A stretch of DNA of 64,000 bases, from NCBI RefSeq assembly GCF_949628265.1, contig NC_088787.1:11026501-11090500 (forward strand), given 5' to 3'. Made by a program: the position numbers and the translations under genes. The notes under the pieces are model-generated. The model was not told the DNA's origin and made no database searches. It saw only the letters and a program-made list of their open reading frames with translations. Source of the DNA: Cloeon dipterum (taxonomy: Eukaryota > Arthropoda > Insecta > Ephemeroptera > Baetidae). Positions 36,001 to 47,200 of this stretch are shown here, piece by piece (the first letter of the stretch is position 1; each line of letters opens with the position of its first letter).

Positions 36001-38801
36001 CTTTCAATTTTTTTTCTAATTTTCAATTTTTCGTTTGTGGCCTTGCAGGTTTTGACACGGAAGGGTTGTTGCCGCCGGTGTGGAGAGGTGGAGAGTCGGA
36101 GGCGTTAGCCCGGCTCGAGCGTCATTTGGAGCGCAAGGCGTGGGTGGCCTCGTTCGGGCGGCCCAAAATGACTCCGCAGTCGCTGCTCGCGAGCCAAACA
36201 GGCCTTAGTCCTTACCTCAGGTTCGGATGCCTCTCGACAAGACTTTTCTACTACCAGCTGACTGATCTCTACAAGAAGGTAACTTTAGTTTTGCCTGATT
36301 AAAGTTATAAATCTGATTATTTTAATTAAAAGATCAAAAAAGCTGCACCTCCGTTGTCGCTGCATGGGCAGCTGCTGTGGCGGGAGTTTTTCTACTGCGC
36401 CGCCACGAAGAACCCCAACTTTGACAAGATGGCAGGCAACCCTATTTGCGTGCAGATCCCGTGGGACAAGAACCCAGAGGCGCTGGCCAAGTGGGCCAAT
36501 GTGAGAAAAATCGAATACGCCACACGTAGCATTTTTCTAATTTAATATTTTCTCCTTCAGGGCCAGACCGGATTTCCCTGGATCGACGCCATCATGACCC
36601 AGTTGCGGGAGGAGGGCTGGATCCACCACCTGGCCAGGCACGCGGTCGCCTGCTTCCTCACAAGGGGCGACCTGTGGATATCCTGGGAGGAAGGCATGAA
36701 GGTTGGTTTTTTAGACAAAATTAAAAACTTACATAAAATTCATCTTTTATTTTAACATCAGGTGTTTGAGGAACTTCTGCTTGACGCCGATTGGTCAGTG
36801 AACGGGGGCATGTGGATGTGGCTGTCGTGCTCCTCCTTTTTCCAGCAGTTCTTCCACTGCTACTGCCCTGTTCGGTTCGGCCGGAAAGCAGACCCCAATG
36901 GCGACTACATCCGGTAAAAATCGACACAGAAACTCGGCGGCAGTATGCTTACTTTCCGATTTTCAGGAGGTATTTGCCTGTACTGAAAAACTTCCCGACT
37001 AAGTACATCCACGAGCCGTGGAATGCGCCGGAAGCCGTGCAACGGGCGGCCAAGTGCATCATCGGCAAGGACTACGCCGTGCCTATGGTCAACCACGCGG
37101 TCGCCTCCAGAATCAACATGGAGCGCATGAAGCAGGTCTACCAGCAACTCTCCAAGTACAGAGGAGCAGGTCAGCCTTTATTTCTGCATTACTAAAAATT
37201 AGAACCGTCAAAATTTGAATAGGCGCTCAAAATTTTTGTACCGAGTTATGTTCTCAATTGGGATCCGAATTAGAGGTCGCGCAAGTATGGCCGCTTCTAG
37301 GATATTTTTGCTAGAATTAAATGTTAGTTATTTTATTGTTTCAATATCTTGAATTACAAATCACTAAATCTCGAAAACAATTTTATTACACTGTCCGCAT
37401 TAGCTGGAATACCCTGGCAGCCGCCATCTTGCCTGTCTGACCGCAGAGGCAACATTTCACCCCACTTTGAGGATCTCATTGAATTTTTCCAAACTATCAG
37501 TGAAACTGGTCCAACCATTCCGTATTAGTGTGTAAGAATTTGCGCAATATTTCTCACAAGGAAACTTTTTTAGGATTTGAGGGTTTAAGCTTTTGGCGAA
37601 GTTATTGAAATCTTGTATTGTCTAACGAGTTAAGAGATATATCCTATGGGGAAATTTTTGATTCGTTATTCCGTTTATGGGAAGTTATGGAGCTCCTGAG
37701 GATTTAAATAGGGAAATCATTAAAAATCGAATTGCGAGACGACAGAAGTTTTCATTCAATCGTGGTGGTAATTTAAAGGTCTACTTGACAAGACAAATCG
37801 ACCGGTGGGTCATTTTTACTTTCCGGAAATTCCCTAACTTTTAGACTTTTCCCGGGAAATTTGGAAATAGTCTAAACCCGAATTGAGATAATTTAAAAAA
37901 CCTTTTTAGGAAATTATACCAGGTTAATTTTTGTCATTTTAGATTTAAATATTTTTTCGGTTGTAAAAAATTGCGTCTGCATATAAAAATATGAAATATC
38001 ATCAGCTCTCAGAATATGTTTAGATTTTGCTCTACAATTTACAGTTAAAAACTTACAAAGACCAGAACTTACCCTGTGGGTATAATTTATTATTGTTTCT
38101 GGAATGTCAAAAAATACCCATCAATCAATTTGTCTCACTGAACAGTGTCTGCCAAAAGAATTTCAGCTAAATTGAGCAAAAACCGTGATTGTCATAAAAC
38201 CTCAAAAAATTGATTAAATCATCAAATCGAGAAATTTCCACTGCCGCACGTGGTTCACATTAGGAAAGGCTTTCACATATAAAAGTAAATCGTCGGAACC
38301 TAAGAGTTTTCTTGTTAGTGTTTGAAGTTTAGAGCCTTTTCCCAGAGATAACAACTCTGTTTTGGGGGCTCTTTTAGTTAACTTCAATAATTTTTCATTA
38401 AAATATTAACTAAAAAAATCATCTCCTGACACTAAATCAACCTCCTGCGTTTCAAAAATGAAACGATATTTGGTTTAAAGCACTAACCGACCGTCAAGCC
38501 AAGCAGTGGCGCCTTTGTTCCCGGCGAGAACTAATCAACCAATCATAATTGCGATTTTACAGGTCTATTGGCGACGGTGCCGTCGTCGCAGAACGGCGTG
38601 ATCCCCAGCGAGACGCCGCACAGCGTGACGACCATGTCACAATCAGGGTCGCCCAACAACATGAACCTGAAGCAGTCGTCGTTGTCGCCGCCCAAGGACA
38701 AGCACCGCAGCAAGTCGCCCGGCGCGCCGATGCTGCCCCCTGCGCGGCCGCAGCAGCACCACAAGTCCAACCAGCACTTCCAGAAGCAGAGCGGCATTTA
38801 G
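33034..38801 (+). CDS. cry2: cryptochrome, vertebrate-like (CRY2) type
   Basis: CRY2-type cryptochromes act in the nucleus as repressors of CLOCK-CYCLE. Ten coding exons: 33,034-33,230; 34,817-34,925; 35,252-35,394; 35,457-35,641; 36,049-36,278; 36,333-36,500; 36,561-36,701; 36,762-36,913; 36,967-37,169; 38,563-38,801. All join in frame with GT-AG borders, giving 588 residues. The photolyase-related N-terminal domain starts at about residue 20 ([16 protein letters not shown]). The FAD-binding domain includes [47 protein letters not shown] and [15 protein letters not shown]. It ends with [20 protein letters not shown] and LLATVPSS, a junction conserved in insect and vertebrate CRYs. The remaining tail (about 75 residues) is Ser/Pro/Gln-rich. 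The ATG is the first in frame after the domain-free GC-rich leader; the leader exon begins at 32,678. Confidence 0.97.
33231..34816 (+). other. cry2: cry2 first coding intron
   Basis: The intron begins GTAGGT and ends TTGCAG. A GC-richer patch (33,360-33,560) and an E-box (33,638) may be regulatory. A family C repeat fragment lies at about 34,350-34,475. Confidence 0.6.
34350..34475. repeat. dispersed repeat family C fragment
   Basis: GGTTTTTTCATGCAAAAAAA followed by CGGTGCATTTTTG resembles the end block of the family C copy at 59,280-59,315 (GGTTTTTCGTGCAAAAAACA, GTGGTG). GCAAACCCTG at about 34,461 matches the inverted form of the family's start block. The orientation of the whole is therefore unclear. 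Confidence 0.4.
37670..38240 (+). repeat. dispersed repeat family B, copy in cry2 last intron
   Basis: Shares ordered blocks with 41,460-41,880 in the neighbouring gene: GGAGCTCCTGA / GCAGCTCCTGA, GGAAATCATTAAAAATCGA / GGAAATCGTTCAAAATCGA, AGTTTTCATT, TTTTGCTCTRCAAT, GTTAAAAACTTACAAAG / ATTAAAAACTTACAAAG, CAATTTRTCTCA and AAATCATCAAATYGAGAAAT-like. It is diverged and non-coding. Confidence 0.65.
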
Positions 38802-39301
38802 TGATGATGATGATGCCGTGTCGCGTAGTTCGCCCACTTTTCTCAAACACTCATAGACTGCGTTGAACCCAAAGAGCAGCGAACTCTATCTATTTTGGCA
38901 ATTCGCGCATCCAGTGGTTTTGATGTGCTGGCACTTAATCCCTCCCTCCCTCTCTCTTTTCCTTATTTTTCGTGCTTTTGTGTCATGAATGCATTTTGTA
39001 CGGACCCTATATCGTGGATAACAAAGAAGTCTCCGTTAAAATGTGCAATTAATCACAGTAAAGTTCCTGTCATTGGACTCGATGTCAACACTAACTGTCA
39101 TTTTGCCAATTCCTGGTGGTGCATTTAGGCACTGCAAATTAAACGCATATGTTTCAATTTTGTTTCTGCATTGAGGAATTCAAATGTGATGTCGTTTATA
39201 AAAGCGTTTAAGGTGCAAGTAGGGAGGCTACAAAATATTTTTAGATCTATATTGTGTAAATATCGATGACCATACTGCTAATCTTTTCTGTAAGATAAAC
39301 A

Positions 39302-39307
39302 AATAAA
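39302..39307 (+). terminator. cry2: cry2 polyadenylation signal
   Basis: AATAAA about 500 bases after the cry2 stop, in AT-rich DNA. It is the clearest candidate before the next gene. Confidence 0.5.
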
Positions 39308-39436
39308 GATGAAATTCCAAAGAGACAAATGAATTTTTCTTCTTAATTCTGACACTGATGATAAAAACCAAAATACATCAAGTGTAAACCTATGGAAAAT
39401 ATCCCATGCGAATTTTAGGAATTTTAAATTCGCAAA

Positions 39437-39807
39437 TGACGTCACTGCCACGTTTCTTTCCGATAACTTAAGCCTTCACTCAAATGCGAAGTAGCATCAA
39501 TACGCAAATATGTAGAGAACTGACGTCTTTCCCGTTCCATTCCAAGAATTTGAATAATCTGCACTGAATTTCATTCTTAACGGAGGCCAAACACGTACAT
39601 ATGCGGACCGCTGCTGACTGACGCAAGTTTCAACAAACGACCCGGAAATTCAGATGAGTTGCATCTTTCCTGATTTAATTCATTCATTGGAACAAGGAAA
39701 TGTCAAAGACGAGCAATGAACATGACGGAAAACAGCAAATTCTTGAATGCAATGAAATACTTATGGGCACGCACATTTGGCGCTAAAATTTGAAAGCTGT
39801 GACGTCA
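39437..39807. promoter_or_regulatory. two CRE palindromes upstream of the DCUN1D gene
   Basis: Perfect TGACGTCA at 39,437-39,444 and 39,800-39,807 lie about 600 and 230 bases before the DCUN1D start codon, inside or next to its GC-rich promoter region (39,790-40,030). Confidence 0.5.
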
Positions 39808-40033
39808 CTCGGCAATCTGCAGTCAGACCAGACAGGCGAGCATCGCTGATCGGACCCGAACTAAAGCAGAAAGAAACACCATCGGTATCGAAGCTCTCTG
39901 CCTCTGTTGTGTGGGCCGCATTAGCCGAAAAAGCAGAGTCCCTGATCGCGAGCCGAATGGCGCGTCCAGCCGTCTGATCCGAGTCGTTGACCGAAGCAGC
40001 AGCGACGCCGAGCGCGTGGCCCTGGCCGCCGTA

Positions 40034-43000
40034 ATGGTTCGTGTGGCGCTGGCCTACATAGTTCTCGATCGCAATATAATTCGCTACTGAAACTAACTGC
40101 TGTCCTTATTCCAGCACAAGCTGAAGAGCTCGCAGCGCGACAAGGTACGCAAATTCATGTCGTTCACGCAGGCCGGTGAGACGACGGCCATCTACTGCCT
40201 CACCCACAATGATTGGAAGTTGGCCCAGGCCACGGACAACTACTACCAAAACCCGGACTACTACTGCAAGGAGTCCAAAATCAGCGTCGATAAGAGAAAA
40301 GTCGAGCACATTTTCTCCGCCTACCGAGGTACGTTTGTATGATTTATTTAGAAAAACGAAATGGAAAGAAATAGAGCGTATTTTGAGGTGGCATTTTGCC
40401 AATTAAAAATAAAAATTGTGCTTGTTTGTGACCTTCAAATAAAAAGGTTCAAAGGTAACCTATTCATTCAGTCATTTAACATGGATGAAGCAGGATTTCT
40501 CTTCGTTTTTTCGATAAATTGAGGGATTTAAGAGTTAGGGAATTTTTTTAGAAAAGGATGTGAGTGGCGACATTCACGGCATTCGTCACGCTTACTTTAT
40601 TTCGTTCAGCAGCTGACAGTGCAGTTGATCGTTTTGCACGGCTGGGGAGGTTAAAATCTCAATGTGCTGCACCTGCTGTTGAATAGAAAAAATATTTTTA
40701 AATTTCGCTGCTATTCCAGAATTTAAATAACAAATTTAGACGTAAATCATTCTTCATGAATTTTGATTTTAAAACATAAAAATTATCTCAATGGTGAAAA
40801 TATAATTTTAACCTTAAGGTTAAGTGGCTTGATTTCGATAATTTTTTATTTTATCACTTAGATAAGTTCTAAATAAATCCAAGGTCACGCAAGGAGGCGC
40901 TTCCTCGAATATCGAACGCAAGGTCATCTCCGTTTGCGTCGCGTCATTGCAAAAGTAGTGTCAGTTACCGAGACATTCATATCCGTTTTCAGATCCGACC
41001 GAGCAGGATAAGATCACGGCGGAGGGCGTGGAACGGTTCCTCAATGACCTGTGCCTCCCTCCAGATTCAATCAAAGTGCTCATCTTCGCGTGGAAGTGCA
41101 AGGCGGCCGTCCAGTGTGAATTCTCCAGAGACGAGTTTGTCACTGGCTTGAGTGACCTGGGGTAAGGATCGATTGCGTGATGCTGGAAATTAAATTATTA
41201 GTTTTGTTACAAGAAAAACAATTTAAAAAATATATATTTAAATTGTGCTTTTATCAAATAAGAGATGAGAGCTTTAATGGAATAAAACTTCATTTTCCAG
41301 CCTTTTTTAATTAAAATAAGTATTTGCATATTTTTTTGTTAATATGCTCTAAACTAATTAAGAAACTAGGAGGATTCTACTTTATAATTTTTGCCAAAAC
41401 CGTTGAATTTTTAAGCATTAAAAGAGCTGTGATAATTATCCCCTTGATTTTACACAATTTATGAGCTTTGCAGCTCCTGATATTAAAAATCCTGAGGGAT
41501 TGTATGAAGGAAATCGTTCAAAATCGACTTGTGAGGCTAGTTTTCATTAATTTTTAAAAACAGCTGTATTTTTGTAGTCAAGAAAAAATAGTTGACCTTA
41601 TTTTTATTTTTCAACTTTCGTATTTTTGTTCGGAAATTAAAAATAGTTCTAGATAATGTTTTTTCAACCTGTAACTAATAAGTTTTCAGCCTTTTGCTCT
41701 GCAATACAATTAAAAACTTACAAAGCAAGGAATTTTCTTATTTTTTCCTGAACTCTGATCAATTTATCTCATTAAATTTGAACTATAAAGAACAAAAACA
41801 GTATTATTTTTATCGTTTTTGGAGTTTCTGGCCATTTTCTTCATATCTTCAAAAATTGCTAAAATCATCAAATTGAAACATTTCCATCACTCCTTAACTG
41901 ATCCACAAATTTAATGGTTTGCTGAAAAAGTAATCAAGTTTGTTTCCTTATAAGCTGTTAAATGAGATTTAAAATCAACATTTTTCAAATATAACACCAA
42001 TAAAACAAAAACAATTATTAACTTCCCATTGCTTTTCAGTTGTGACTCGATGGAGAAGCTGCGGAATCGCCTCCCGGTCATGGAGCAGGACATCAGGGAC
42101 CCAAACCACTTCAAGGAGCTGTACCATTTCACCTTCAATTACGCCAAGAACCCCGGCCAGAAGGGTCTCGACCTGGACATGGCCATCGCCTACTGGAACA
42201 TAGTGCTAAGGGGCAGGTTCAAGTTCTTGGACATGTGGTGCCAGTTCCTCCAGGTACAAACATAACCTTTTAGAGATATTTAAAGCTTCAAACAATATTG
42301 TTATTGTTTGTTATGTGCTATTTTCAAAACAAAATCATTTTTAAAAGCACAATGAACATTGCGCTGAAGTTAATAATAGGATAATATAATTTTATGAATA
42401 GTTTATCCAGCATGAAAATCAACCTTTTGAACAAATAATTGTTTTGAACGCATTTCAATAACAAAGAAACTTTTAGTTTGTCTCAAAAGAATTGAATTAT
42501 ATATTTGTGTCTTCAAAATAGTGCTGCTATTCAAAACATTTTAGTGTTTATTGATTTTGTGTGTTTACCAGGATGTTTTCTACTGATTTTTTAACCGCCA
42601 AAATATTGACACCACATTGACTGTTGTATAAAAGTTGAGAATTTTCTGCACACTGAAAAATGTTGCAAAATCAGTTCTATTTTTAAGGTTAAATTTTTAT
42701 CCACCTAGGGTTACGCCTCTGGTTTTAAACTCATCAATTTTCCACATCATAAAAATTCTCAAATTAATTTTAGACCCGCAAAGGTTGATTATATTAATGC
42801 TGCAAATATTGCTCACTTTTTCTACGTTGTTTGTCTTTTTTTATATATTTGCTAGATGAATATTTTTTAGACCAATTTATGATACCTTTTGAAAGAATAT
42901 TAAAAGTGACAAGAATTAACAGACTAATTTTGGATTTTTTTTTTCTTCGCAGGAGCATCACAAAAGGAGCATCCCGAAGGACACGTGGTACCTGCTGCTG

Positions 43001-43132
43001 GACTTTGCCGGCATGATCAGCGACGACATGTCCAACTACGACGAGGAGGGCGCGTGGCCGGTGCTGATCGACGACTTTGTAGAGTGGGCGCGGCCGCGGC
43101 TGCTCAGATCTCACCTCGGCACGCAGGTCTAG
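40034..43132 (+). CDS. DCUN1D1: DCN1-like protein (DCUN1D1/2), cullin neddylation co-E3
   Basis: DCN1-like proteins bind the NEDD8 E2 and cullins and promote cullin neddylation, activating cullin-RING ubiquitin ligases. Coding exons: 40,034-40,036; 40,115-40,328; 40,993-41,161; 42,040-42,253; 42,953-43,132, giving 259 residues, the same length as human DCUN1D1. The first coding exon carries only the ATG, and its donor (GTTCGT) is weak; [16 protein letters not shown] across this junction matches the family N-terminus exactly in register. A UBA-like region covers about residues 8-45 ([20 protein letters not shown]). The PONY/DCUN1 domain covers about 60-250, with [37 protein letters not shown] and [22 protein letters not shown]1D1 and DCUN1D2 cannot be separated by eye; invertebrates usually have one. 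Confidence 0.96.
41460..41880 (+). repeat. dispersed repeat family B, copy in DCUN1D intron
   Basis: Same block order as the copy at 37,670-38,240 (see there), in the intron 41,162-42,039. Both copies are in direct orientation, about 3.8 kb apart, in introns of two adjacent genes. Confidence 0.65.
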
Positions 43133-43382
43133 CAGCCAGTGCCGCTCGCCAGTGTGTTTTAAACTCGCGAACCCACAAGAAAGAGACACTCCGACTCAGA
43201 CGGACACATGTTTTATTTCTACATGGTTTTTTTTTTCATTTTATTTTTGTCCAAAAAACGATGACCCAATGAAATTGCTAAAAGTGTGCGCGCTGCCGAT
43301 GACAGGGGCGTGAGTGCTTTGCCGCCTGCTTATTCTTTTTCCCTCAATTACTCCCATCAAGTCCCAACTCTATAGAGAGATA

Positions 43383-43388
43383 AATAAA
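43383..43388 (+). terminator. DCUN1D polyadenylation signal
   Basis: AATAAA about 250 bases after the TAG, at the junction where the sequence becomes AT-rich. The 3' end faces the convergent takeout-like gene, whose stop is at 44,220. Confidence 0.6.
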
Positions 43389-44219
43389 GACTTCTTATAA
43401 AATTATTTGGAAGTTTATATTTTGATGATCCCCACGTTTCACTTACAAATTGGTAGCAATTTGAGATCGGTAGTTGCTCTAGTGACTCTTCCCTAAGACA
43501 AAATTAAAGGATTTTTTTATCGAGATTTCTATTTGGAAATAAATTTTCTGAAATGTTTTGAAAAATATTGTTTTACGAATGGGGTGAAACTATTTTTTCC
43601 AAATTGTTACCCAAATCTTCTCAAAGCCTGGGGTCCACAGCCTTTGGAACCTCACGCTTCACGCTAATAACCAAGCGTTAAATCCTAAAAAATCGGACTC
43701 TGGAGCCTTCATCCCTTATAAAATTATTAGGGAAAAAATATAAATTACTCGCCATGATTTTACAGGGTTTTTTTTAATAAAAAAAAAATGAGTAAAATCC
43801 CAGCTTACAATTAGATCAAGGTATTTCTGGTTGAATCAAATCATCCATCAGTTCATTGTAAATCACGTGTTTTTATTTATTTATTTTTCTGTGTCCATTC
43901 ACGGCCAGTGACAAATTATTCTATTGCTCTCAATGGAGCTCTAACTTAAGAACAAAAATCACGGACAAGAAACACCATCAATCAATCAATCACTCATTTT
44001 GCATGTGCTCAAGTAAAAAGTCGGTGTCCAGCGCAAGTGGACGAAAATGTTTGACCCTTAAATTGTGTCAATGAAATGCCAAGGGTCCGCACAGGTGCGT
44101 AGGTGAGAAAAAAGCTTACAACAACTATCAATAGCAGGAATAAATACAAAATATATATTTAAACGTACAAAGACCAGTGTGCGTGTGTTTGCGTTTTTTG
44201 AGCTAAATTAGGCAGCTTT

Positions 44220-47200
44220 TCACGCCGACTTGAGAGGGAAGAGTGTGTCGAAGGGCACCGTGTTGAAGATGCTCTGCGAAGCTGAAATCAGGAAGGCAGA
44301 CACCACGTTCTCGATGATCGGCCGCAGCTCGTCCATCACTTCTTTCCAGTTGCTGTTCAGGAAGCGGTTCATGTTATCACCTGAAAATAAAATTAGAAAA
44401 TTAGATACATCAACAATGAGGATCGAAACTGCTTATCAAATCGGTTCGTTTCAAATGATATCAGATCGTTAAAATGGGTCTGTACTGAAAATTTGAGAAA
44501 CATCATGCCTATCATAGCCATAGATAATAGATATGAATTCTTTAAAAAAAAAATCAGAATAAAGCAAAGATTTTCCCTGGTTGCCAATTAAAATTTGAGA
44601 AAATCAGCATCAAAGTTTTTACACTTATAAAGTGGTTAGCTTTGTCTATCTGTTGAAAATCAGGATTTATTTCGCCAGAAAGGAATAGGATAGATTTGCT
44701 ATGCTTTGCTTTGTTTTGGTTTTTTTTACCAAATGATTTTTGCGCAAAATTCAAATAGACTGGCTGAATATTTTTCCAGCTACAGGGAGCAATGACGAAA
44801 CTGTCTAAGCTTATTAGTTGATTTTTATTTCCTTTTCCAATATTTGCTAAAAAAAATCAATATTTGTTAATTTCGTCAGGATTTGCAAAGTCATTCAAAC
44901 GCCCTTTTTTAGAGTCGTTTTTGTAGTTTAAGAAACCACTGCGAAAAAATCCATTTCCATGTTTTTTCCTCATTCAGGTTTGAGCTTTATTACATTAAAA
45001 TTGTCCAATCCACCTTGAATGAAAATTTGGACATTTAAAATTTATACAAGCGTAAAGTTTCATGATTTGAGCTTGGGAGCTCTCAATTTATTTTCCTTTT
45101 ATAAGACGCCACAAATACTTTTACTTTCACAAATTTTTGCTCTGCAAGAAAAATAACTTTCAAACCAAAGAGAATTCAAAAGAATCGTATTTTTGTCAAA
45201 CCCTGGATTTCGGGAAATTTTAGCACATAAAAAAAGAAAATCACCGAAAAAATTTCTAGTCCAAAATTGCAAAATTTGCTTAACCCTTTTTGCTACGCAT
45301 AAGATGTTGTACAAGATATTATATAATAGTATTAATTAATGGATAAATCGAAAGTAATAGTATTCAAACGGTTGATTGCCTCCAATCGTTCTGATTGTCA
45401 ATGAATGGAGATAAAAATAAAATTGCTGCCTGCGGCAGGTTGGCGGCGCGGGCACGAGAGCGAAAGTGCGCAATCGGGCTGCATATTGGCTTCATATTCT
45501 CTCTTTGGCCGCGTATTCGCTCCTTCTCTAGCCTTGTGTCGAGTGTGCACGCGTGTTGTAAGTGTATAGTGATATATTAAGAAGAGAGCAGCCAACAAAC
45601 ACGCATCAATAAAAACACACACACACACAGCAGTGTGTTATTTTCGCGGCCTTGGATGAGTTAATTCCGATCGGTATGCTGCGCAGGTGCTTTTCACTCT
45701 CGGCAGGCAGGGTTCAAGTCACAGTTGACCATAGAGTGACTTAATTGCGACCAGAGCCAACACTGCGGCGGCGCAAGGTCACACGACGTGTGTCTCTTCG
45801 AAACCTTATTTGAATTTGTTGAGTGTGTGAGTGCGAGTACGCGCGCGCATTGAAATTCGATCGCACATCCAACACACGCAGCCAGGCAGGCAGGCAGGCA
45901 AGCAGGGTGCTCTCTTTTCGCTCGACCTTTTTTCTCAAGCAAAGTTCAAGGTGACCGCGTGCAAACGAGAAACTGAAAACGGTCTGCCCTACATTGCTGC
46001 AAAGAGGGAAATTATTTATCGGGTCAATTTTCCTATTCCTGCACTAATTGGTACTCCATTTTTTTTTTAATTAAATTCGTCGGGAAAAATTAACAATAAA
46101 ATTGCAGGTTTAAGACGGTGCATTATTTGAAAATAATTTAAATTTTTGGCTCCAGTTTGCAATTGCGCACTTTTTGTCGTTAAAATAATTCAAATTTCAC
46201 CAATTTTCTCCAATATTCACAGCGCTTGACCTATTTTCCTGGCACATTTCGATTCCTCTAATTCAGATCTATCCAAAAGTGCATGACTCTTTTCGGGAAA
46301 ACTCTTTGTTTTGTTAAAAACGGGATTTCAAGTAGGGAGACAGCCCTCACCATTAAAAAAGCAACCACTTTTCTAAAAAATTTATATCGCTACTGAAGTC
46401 AATTTTGGCTCTAACTAAATCCTAATTACGGCAACAAGGGGTTCCGGTGTTTTCCAGTATTTTCCAGTGTTTGTCCTCTTTTTATTAATTTGAGGAGAAA
46501 AAATGTTATACCATTTTTTGCTTTTCAGCGCATCTCAGGTTTATTTCTAATAAAAACTCCTGTTCCAGAAGGACAAGTTTTTCTACTTTGCTATATAAAA
46601 GAATAAATACTGGTTTGAATGTCTGGCACACAAAAATTGTCAACATTATTTGAGGAAGCAATTTGGGCTGGAGGCTGCGTTAATTTCGTATGCCAATTAA
46701 CGCGACACGCGACCGGCCAGACCTTGGGCGCTCATCAAACCTAACTCGGACGATATATGAATCTGTTATTTTTCAACCATAAGGAAACGCGTGCGCTGCT
46801 GGCCGTTTCCTCAATTCTCGTCATGACAGGAAAGGATCACTTTCGCGTGCGTGCCCTCTGCCCGCTCGCCGACCGAGAAGAAGGAGGAGGAGATGCGAAG
46901 ACAAAAAAAGCGTAATTTGCAGCGAGATCGAGGAACCGGATCCTTCCTGAATTCGCGGCGCCTGCTCCAAGGTTATTGGATTGTGACTCACCCAACTGCT
47001 TGTTTCCGCCGAAGAGGTTGTCAAAGTTCAGCTTGACCAGGCTGGCCGGGCCGATGTTGACGGGGAAATCCTCAACCTCCATGTATTTGACGCCGTCCCG
47101 CATCACCGGCTTGCCGATCAGCGTCGCGTTTGGCGAGATCTTGTCTGTAATGCAATAAAACATTTAATTTATGAAAATAAAATTTTTTTTGTAGTAAAAA

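Noticed and set aside
45695..45730. tRNA B-box-like GGGTTCAAGTC
   Set aside because: No A box at proper distance, no pairing T-stem and no acceptor stem. No tRNA gene was found elsewhere in the window either.
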